This document shows, piece by piece, positions 59,637 to 64,000 of a stretch of DNA of 64,000 nt. The DNA lies in contig JAKITI010000010.1 in the NCBI GenBank assembly GCA_021648145.1, positions 47,456-111,455 on the forward strand. Reading direction: 5' to 3'. Numbering within the stretch: position 1 is the first letter of the stretch; the number at the start of each line of letters is the position of its first letter. The position numbers and the translations under genes are program-made. The stretch is from Gammaproteobacteria bacterium (GTDB taxonomy: Bacteria > Pseudomonadota > Gammaproteobacteria > JAADGQ01). Under the pieces are notes generated by a model that was given only the letters and a program-made list of their open reading frames with translations, made no database searches and was not told where the DNA came from.

Positions 59637-59664
59637 AAGTTAACAATCAACCCGGAGGTTGGTG

Positions 59665-60105
59665 ATGGAAAAATCAGGTTTTAGTTTGGTTGAATTGCTT
59701 ATAGCCATTTCAATAATTGGCATATTGGCTGGAATTGCTTACCCGAGCTATGTTGATAGTGTCAAAAAAAGCCACCGTGCGGATGTGCAAGGTGCGTTGA
59801 TGGAGTTCGCAGCAGCGATGGTACGTTTTCAATCTCAAAACCTCACTTATGTGGGTGCAGCTCCAACAGTGCCAGGCACACCTGCTGCCACGATTTTCGC
59901 ATCACAAACGCCCCTTCATAGCAATAAAAAAACTTATAATATAACAATACAGGCTTTAACAGCATCGACTTATACATTGCGTGCAACCCCCATTAGTACT
60001 GGCCCACAAAAGGACGACGGCTATTTGGAGCTGCTTTCTACCGGGCAAAGAAATTGGGATAGAGATAATAACAGTGTAGTAAGTACGGAAGAACAAACAT
60101 GGTAA
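59665..60105 (+). CDS. pilE: Type IV pilin PilE-like protein
   Basis: A 146-residue pre-pilin. The prepilin signature GFSLVELLIAISIIGILAGIAY is at residues 6-27, with cleavage after Gly6 and Glu11 in the key position. The stretch SYVDSVKKSHRADVQGALMEFAAAM matches PilE of minor pilin operons. I chose ATG 59665, six bases after GGAGG. The gene itself looks intact, although the pilX region upstream is broken. Confidence 0.88.
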   Translation: MEKSGFSLVELLIAISIIGILAGIAYPSYVDSVKKSHRADVQGALMEFAAAMVRFQSQNLTYVGAAPTVPGTPAATIFASQTPLHSNKKTYNITIQALTASTYTLRATPISTGPQKDDGYLELLSTGQRNWDRDNNSVVSTEEQTW

Positions 60106-60135
60106 AAAAGAAGGTAAGTGCCTAGTTTTAGGCAT

Positions 60136-60161
60136 AAAAAAAGCCATCCTAAGATGGCTTT
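60136..60161 (-). terminator. Terminator of ssrA
   Basis: Minus-strand AAAGCCATC and GATGGCTTT with a four-base loop, followed by a T tract. It lies 12 bases past the CCA end of tmRNA. Confidence 0.85.
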
Positions 60162-60172
60162 AAATATCGTTT

Positions 60173-60533
60173 TGGTGGAGGCGGCGGGAATCGAACCCGC
60201 GTCCGCAAATCCTCTGCCTTTGGCTCTACATGCTTATCCACGTCTATTAATTTAACCACATACTACCCGAAGGGCAGGGAAAATATGCAGCGATTCCGTT
60301 AAGTTTTAGTGAGTCCACTCCGGACAAGTTTCATCACGATCTTGTGAGAGTCGACCCCTGGATCTGAGTGCACAAGAACAGACTCAGGCAGAGGGCGCTA
60401 GGCAGGTTCTTAAGCTGCTAGTGCGTAGTTGTCGTCGTTGGCAACTATAAAGTTTGCAGTTGGATTTACGAGGTAATTGCACCTCGGCATGCACCTCGGG
60501 TTTTGTAACCCACGTCGAAGCCATGTCGCCCCC
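60173..60533 (-). ncRNA. ssrA: tmRNA (transfer-messenger RNA)
   Basis: Rescues stalled ribosomes and tags their products. The 361-base RNA has a tRNA-like end: 5' GGGGGCG pairs with 3' CGCCTCC, followed by encoded ACCA. The T arm GGTTCGATTCC is present. The tag reading frame gives ANDDNYALAA and a stop, the usual gammaproteobacterial tag. Its 5' side borders the integron cassette array. Confidence 0.97.
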
Positions 60534-60561
60534 GATTTTTGGTACTTGGTAAGTGGGACAG

Positions 60562-60589
60562 TCTATACTAGACCTAAGTTCCTTTGCAA
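60562..60589 (-). promoter_or_regulatory. Sigma-70 promoter of ssrA
   Basis: Minus-strand TTGCAA, 16 bases, TATAGA, about 30 bases upstream of mature tmRNA. It divides the ssrA gene from the cassette array. Confidence 0.65.
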
Positions 60590-60640
60590 CTCTCTCCTAT
60601 TGCGCACGCGAAGGGTGCGACGTAATCTGTATAGTTAACT

Positions 60641-60647
60641 GTTAGAC
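60641..60647 (+). other. Integron recombination core site at the start of cassette 1
   Basis: GTTAGAC fits the core GTTRRRY exactly and stands 16 bases before the DUF6602 ATG. It is the left edge of the first visible cassette. No attC hairpin precedes it, so it may be an attI-type site, but no integrase is next to it. A weak promoter-like pair, TTGCGC then TAATCT, lies just upstream. Confidence 0.55.
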
Positions 60648-60662
60648 AAGAAAAGGACTAAA

Positions 60663-61517
60663 ATGGAATTTACATTTAATTCACATGATTTTTTTAATGA
60701 CCTAGCAAAAGAAGTTATTGATAACTTCGCTAAAGCAGGAAAAGCAACTACTCCTGCTTTAGTCGGTACAGCAAGAGAAAATGAAATCAGATTAAAACTA
60801 GAAAAACTATTACCAGCAAAAGTTGCAATAGCAACAGGTTGCATTATTGATTCATATGGCAATACATCTACACAAACAGACATAATATTATATGAAAGAG
60901 ATCAATGTCCTATATTTTCAATAAATGACACTCCTGAAGCTACTTATATACCTTGTGAAGGAACAGTAGCTATAGGTGAAATTAAAAGCACTTTGACTAC
61001 GAGAGATTTAAAAGATGCAATTAATAAAATAAAACGAGTTAAAGAACTAAAAAGACATTCTAATAATACTTTATGTTGGAGAAATTATGGTTCTTCAATG
61101 GCACGTGAAGGAACTCAGTCTGAAAGGTTTGATCAAAAAACAAACCATAAAGATCAGATATATGGATTTATTTTATGTCAAAAATTTGGTTTGAAAATAG
61201 ACACCTTATTGGACAATTACAATGGAATTTTAAACAGCATGGATGAACACTTATCTCCAAATATAATTGTATCATTAGAGGATGGTATAATAATATTTAT
61301 GGATACAAAAGCTAATCGTACTCGTGAGAATAAAGTATCTTCTGATTCTATATATTTTTTTAAACATCCTGAAGGTGAATTTCAATATTTACTGACAAAA
61401 TTAAATCAAATAATCAATACTGGTCGTAGTACGGAAGTCTTACCGTATGAGAGGTATATTTTAAAACACACCCAAAAAATACCTGGAAATGGCACTATTA
61501 AAATGTCTAACAATTAG
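60663..61517 (+). CDS. Cassette 1: DUF6602 protein, predicted PD-(D/E)xK nuclease fold
   Basis: A 284-residue soluble protein. The stretch LVGTARENEIRLKLEKLLP, then TGCIIDSYG, QTDIILYERD and VAIGEIKSTLT is the DUF6602 core. Asp73, Glu106 and Lys108 fit a PD-(D/E)xK nuclease-type active site (D...ExK). The stop codon lies within the start of its attC site, typical of integron cassettes. It is lower in G+C than the chromosomal genes to its left. DUF6602 proteins are of unknown function; a role in defence is a guess. Confidence 0.8.
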   Translation: MEFTFNSHDFFNDLAKEVIDNFAKAGKATTPALVGTARENEIRLKLEKLLPAKVAIATGCIIDSYGNTSTQTDIILYERDQCPIFSINDTPEATYIPCEGTVAIGEIKSTLTTRDLKDAINKIKRVKELKRHSNNTLCWRNYGSSMAREGTQSERFDQKTNHKDQIYGFILCQKFGLKIDTLLDNYNGILNSMDEHLSPNIIVSLEDGIIIFMDTKANRTRENKVSSDSIYFFKHPEGEFQYLLTKLNQIINTGRSTEVLPYERYILKHTQKIPGNGTIKMSNN

Positions 61518-61602
61518 CTCCATTGGACGCGGCAAAGCGTCATGATTTTTGCGGGGCAAAAATACATGCCCCTTTGCCCCGCCAATGAGCATGGCGTTAT
61601 GT
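61505..61602 (+). other. attC site 1
   Basis: A 98-base attC (59-base element). The outer core is GTCTAAC and the inner core GTTATGT. The paired boxes TAGCTCCATTGG and CCAATGAGCATGG contain the typical extra unpaired base, and the centre folds into imperfect inverted repeats (TGCGGGGC, GCCCC). It closes cassette 1. Confidence 0.85.
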
Positions 61603-61637
61603 TTCAAAAGAATAATTCCATCTATTGAGGAGTGATA

Positions 61638-62015
61638 ATGCAAATTTATTTACTATGGTCGGCAGTTGTAATGAGCTTCATTACTTTTGTTGTGCATACC
61701 TTTATTGGTGGCCCTCTTGTTGCAAAACCGTTACTAGAAAATAAGGATTTACCTATAGCGTCAAAGTGGCTTAATTATTACACTTGGCATATCACAACTA
61801 TTTTCACTTTGTTAATGGGAGGTGCCTATGGGTATGTAGCCTTAAATCCAATGAACACTGAACTGGTATTCTTTTTAACAATTCTTACTGGCGCATTTTC
61901 ATGCTTAAGCGCAGTTGTTGCCCTTAAAGGGTCAATCAACCCTTTTCGTTTTCCATCCACTTCCCTATTTGCAATTGTGTGCTTGCTTGGTTTAGCAAGC
62001 TTGTTGGTGGCTTAA
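61638..62015 (+). CDS. Cassette 2: four-helix membrane protein
   Basis: A 125-residue integral membrane protein with four predicted helices (about residues 5-27, 47-68, 75-95 and 103-123). I chose ATG 61638, five bases after GAGGAG; an in-frame GTG two codons earlier is possible. No family is recognised. It lies between attC1 and a damaged junction, so it is cassette-borne. Confidence 0.7.
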   Translation: MQIYLLWSAVVMSFITFVVHTFIGGPLVAKPLLENKDLPIASKWLNYYTWHITTIFTLLMGGAYGYVALNPMNTELVFFLTILTGAFSCLSAVVALKGSINPFRFPSTSLFAIVCLLGLASLLVA

Positions 62016-62031
62016 TTGATTATTAGTCCTG

Positions 62032-62075
62032 CTGGAATCGAATGAGAAACATAACAAGGCATCTATCTCACACGG
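62032..62075 (+). other. Possible truncated attC between cassettes 2 and 3
   Basis: The bases AACATAACAAGGCAT look like the left end of an attC site, but no inner core GTTRRRY follows before the M23 start codon. Cassettes 2 and 3 thus have no complete recombination site between them. Confidence 0.35.
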
Positions 62076-62083
62076 GAAGTAAT

Positions 62084-62746
62084 ATGAGTAGTGAAAATCA
62101 AATAGAGATAGGCTTTCCTCTTAAAGGAGAATGGCAATTATTATGCCCGCCAGGACACCATCCTTTTGCCTTTGATTTTGTAAGATCTGATGCTAATAGA
62201 AAAAAATATTCCAGTTGCAGTAAGGTCAAATTGTTTATAGGTAATATCCCTTCCAATAAATATTATTGTTGGGAACATCCCATTTATTCGCCAATAGACG
62301 GTACTGTTATACAAGTTGGTAGTGGGTGGAAAGACAATGAAAAAACCAATGTTTGGAAAACAATTACCATGTGGTACAACGCAACTTATAAGTTTAAACC
62401 AATAGAAATAAATGGAAGGCTAGATATAAGGCCAAATGTAGGAAACTACATCATGGTTCAGTCAGAAAAAGGTTATGTGGTTTTGCTGGCACACTTAAGA
62501 AACGCCTCAATAAAAGTAGATGAAGGCCAACAGATTAGATCTGGTGATTTAATCGGCAACATTGGTAATTCAGGAAACTCAACAATGCCTCATTTGCATA
62601 TCAATATATTTGACCAAATGAATAATCCGTTAAATGCAAAAGTTCTTCCTTTTGTTTTTAGTGAGTATATGGAATTGAATAAAAATAAAAAATGGGAGAA
62701 ACATTCCCTTGATATTCCAAAAGCTAAATCATTTATAAAAAGATAG
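62084..62746 (+). CDS. Cassette 3: M23-family metallopeptidase
   Basis: A 220-residue LytM-type peptidase domain protein. Putative zinc ligands are His26 and Asp31 in HPFAFDF and His172 of PHLHINIF; His137 (LLAHL) and His170 fit the catalytic histidines. The fold's signature is IYSPIDGTVIQVG through GDLIGNIGNSGNS. No signal peptide is visible, odd for a peptidoglycan hydrolase. I chose ATG 62084 (GGGAAG upstream); the frame is open to 62042, where the codons come from attC-like DNA. Confidence 0.82.
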   Translation: MSSENQIEIGFPLKGEWQLLCPPGHHPFAFDFVRSDANRKKYSSCSKVKLFIGNIPSNKYYCWEHPIYSPIDGTVIQVGSGWKDNEKTNVWKTITMWYNATYKFKPIEINGRLDIRPNVGNYIMVQSEKGYVVLLAHLRNASIKVDEGQQIRSGDLIGNIGNSGNSTMPHLHINIFDQMNNPLNAKVLPFVFSEYMELNKNKKWEKHSLDIPKAKSFIKR

Positions 62747-62766
62747 AGATCAATTAATGGATAAAC

Positions 62767-62855
62767 ACATAACAAAATGCTCCAGCGGACGTGCTAAAGC
62801 GTCACGCCTTTTGCAAAAATCCGCAAAAGTCGCGCCGCTGAGCATGGCGTTATAT
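62767..62855 (+). other. attC site 2
   Basis: An 89-base attC. The outer core is ACATAAC and the inner core GTTATAT. The paired boxes ATGCTCCAGCGG and CCGCTGAGCATGG have the typical extra base, and the centre has GCAAAAATCC and CCGCAAAAGT repeats. It shares GAGCATGGCGTTAT with attC1. Confidence 0.85.
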
Positions 62856-62909
62856 GAAAAGAAGAAAAATGGCAAAAATAAGAGAAGGAGATAAATATTA
62901 CTCAGAAGA

Positions 62910-63111
62910 ATGAGTATAAAATACACAAAAAAAACAAAACGAGAGGTTAGTAGTTTTACTATTTTCACTATACGCAGGCTTAAGTGCATATTAGTTAATA
63001 TCTCACTATAAACTAAATAAAATTTGGGTATTTATATAAATATTAGCTTCTGCTATTGTCGTGGGTGTTATTACAATTTTTCTAGCCAAGTATATTGTCT
63101 ACTTAGTTTAA
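62910..63111 (+). pseudogene. Cassette 4: decayed small membrane protein gene
   Basis: Starting at ATG 62910 the frame reads MSIKYTKKTKRE, then shifts to VVLLFSLYAGLSAY, stop, LISHYKLNKIWVFI, stop, ILASAIVVGVITIFLAK and a final stop at 63111. The pieces form two or three membrane helices of one small protein interrupted by a frameshift and two stop codons. No intact gene lies between attC2 and the DUF4160 gene (62856-63188). Confidence 0.5.
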
Positions 63112-63188
63112 ATTTTACTTACCCTAACTATCATTATTGCAATGGGGTATTTAATATTGATCAATATATAAAACCAAAGGAGTTAACT

Positions 63189-63506
63189 ATGCCAAAAATA
63201 TACGAGTACCTAGGAATTGTCTTTTTCTTTTATAGTAATGAACATGAACCAATTCATATTCATGGACAACACAACGGAAAAGAGACTAAAGCTGAAATTC
63301 ACTTACTTAATGGTGTCATTAAAAAAATAATATTAAAAAATAAAAGCCCTGGCCTAGAGCCGAAAAAGCGCAAAGAATTTGAAGAATTCGTAAATGTTTA
63401 TGCTACTGATATAGTGGATAAATGGGTCGATTATTTCGTAAAGAAAAAGCATATAACTCCTAAAATAATCACTCAAAAGGTGCGAAATGTTAGAGCTATC
63501 GGTTAA
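63189..63506 (+). CDS. Cassette 4: DUF4160 protein
   Basis: A 105-residue protein of the DUF4160 family, seen in the N-terminal IYEYLGIVFFFYSNEHEPIHIHGQ and the AEIHLLNGVIKKI stretch. I start at ATG 63189 with AAAGGAG six bases upstream, since the open frame to 63024 is not protein-like. It overlaps DUF2442 by 20 bases. This pair is common in mobile DNA and has been proposed to be toxin-antitoxin-like; its mode of action is not established. Confidence 0.85.
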   Translation: MPKIYEYLGIVFFFYSNEHEPIHIHGQHNGKETKAEIHLLNGVIKKIILKNKSPGLEPKKRKEFEEFVNVYATDIVDKWVDYFVKKKHITPKIITQKVRNVRAIG

Positions 63507-63744
63507 ATCAGCAAAGCATTTAACGGGACACATTTTAAATATTGAATTTAATGATGGGCATTATTCGATAGTCGATTTTTCAAAATTCATATTTACAAGT
63601 GGCCACCCTGATTATGACAAATATAAGTCCATCGAAGATTTTTTAAAATTTGAAATAATTGATGGTAATTTAAACTGGGATGATTATGCAATGATCTTCT
63701 CAGTTGAAGACTTATACCACAATAAAATTGTCAAAAATCAATAA
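63487..63744 (+). CDS. Cassette 4: DUF2442 protein
   Basis: An 85-residue DUF2442 protein: EFNDGHYSIVDFSKFI and FEIIDGNLNWDDYAMIFSVEDLY are diagnostic. It is translated from within the end of the DUF4160 gene. It is probably the partner of DUF4160 in a two-gene module. Confidence 0.85.
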   Translation: MLELSVKSAKHLTGHILNIEFNDGHYSIVDFSKFIFTSGHPDYDKYKSIEDFLKFEIIDGNLNWDDYAMIFSVEDLYHNKIVKNQ

Positions 63745-63814
63745 GAATATAGCAAGTCGTTTCACACAGATCCAAAAATGGTGGTGGCTTAAAGTTGTTT
63801 TTGGCTAATAAAAC

Positions 63815-63883
63815 ACATAACAATTAGCTCCATGTTACACAAAAAAAAGCCCCTCCGGGCGGCCAATGAGCATGGCGTTAGTG
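63815..63883 (+). other. attC site 3, joined to the intron-like sequence
   Basis: A shorter attC of about 69 bases. The outer core is ACATAAC and the box GCTCCATG faces CCAATGAGCATGG, with a hairpin GCCCCTCCGGGC between. The inner core reads GTTAGTG, where GTTA is followed directly by the GTGCGAC of the next feature. attC3 resembles attC1 and attC2, so the array has uniform attC sites. Confidence 0.75.
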
Positions 63884-64000
63884 CGACAAGCGAAGCTTGG
63901 AGCATCTTGCAGGGTGTAAGTCCCTGTCGGGCAAGGCTTAACCAGTCACCCGTATCGAGTCTTGCGTGCTGTGCGGAGATTGAGATTAGTGAATACTTTT
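63881..64000 (+). other. Probable 5' end of a group II intron, cut by the window edge
   Basis: The sequence opens GTGCGAC, the group II 5' boundary type (GUGYG), and continues with a stem-loop of the form CAGGGTGTAAGTCCCTG that is typical of domain I in bacterial group II introns. The insertion is flush with the GTTA of attC3. The reverse transcriptase ORF would lie beyond the window. Orientation is the same as the cassettes. Confidence 0.6.

Noticed and set aside
60635..60883. Minus-strand frame over the DUF6602 start as a possible antitoxin
   Set aside because: It is the complement of the coding frame with no start signal of its own.
63024..63188. N-terminal extension of the DUF4160 protein
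   Set aside because: The codons read as low-complexity residues, and a strong ribosome site precedes the ATG at 63189.

Overview
The window is a chromosomal stretch of a gammaproteobacterium with moderately low G+C. Several gene orders support this: rpoE-rseA-rseC-mucD, lepA-lepB-DUF4845-rnc-era, carA-carB-greA beside yhbY-rlmE-ftsH-folP-glmM, and exbB-exbD-lpxK-kdsB. The ANDDNYALAA tmRNA tag and gammaproteobacterial protein sequences agree. The cell is probably flagellated and piliated, assimilates nitrate, and has an LPS outer membrane. I cannot name the genus.

Layout. Positions 1-7,700 (minus strand) hold era (cut by the window edge), rnc, DUF4845, lepB, lepA, mucD, rseC, rseA and rpoE; the last four form the envelope-stress locus, with no rseB. 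Positions 7,850-13,490 (plus) hold nadB, acs and the LolCD lipoprotein exporter genes. Positions 13,530-20,970 (minus) hold a nitrate-assimilation locus: nirB, nirD, a NasA-like molybdoenzyme and one polypeptide that fuses a DmsB-type iron-sulfur subunit to a DmsC-type membrane anchor, followed by a small lipoprotein cytochrome c. A sigma-54-type promoter lies in front of nirB. Positions 21,272-27,930 hold an orphan lipoprotein and flgBCDEFGH behind a consensus sigma-54 promoter. Positions 28,000-33,300 are an accessory patch of tandem paralogous lipoproteins, a C39 peptidase, a truncated outer-membrane barrel protein and a trypsin/PDZ lipoprotein.

Positions 33,400-50,700 hold LPS and envelope genes (kdsB, lpxK, exbBD), comEC, glmM, folP, ftsH, rlmE, yhbY, greA and carBA. 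A tRNA Leu-Cys-Gly operon follows, with a consensus sigma-70 promoter. Then come pgsA, uvrC, a CbbY-like phosphatase, an unusual cyclic-nucleotide-binding/rhodanese membrane protein, pnp and rpsO.

From 59,000 on the region is mobile and decayed. It holds an IS3-family transposase remnant, a broken pilX-like gene, an intact pilE and the tmRNA gene ssrA. Directly upstream of ssrA, from 60,641 to the window edge, is an integron gene-cassette array with three recognisable attC sites. Its cassettes carry a DUF6602 nuclease-like protein, a four-helix membrane protein, an M23 peptidase, a decayed membrane protein and a DUF4160/DUF2442 pair. The last attC runs straight into what looks like the 5' end of a group II intron. 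No integron integrase is visible.
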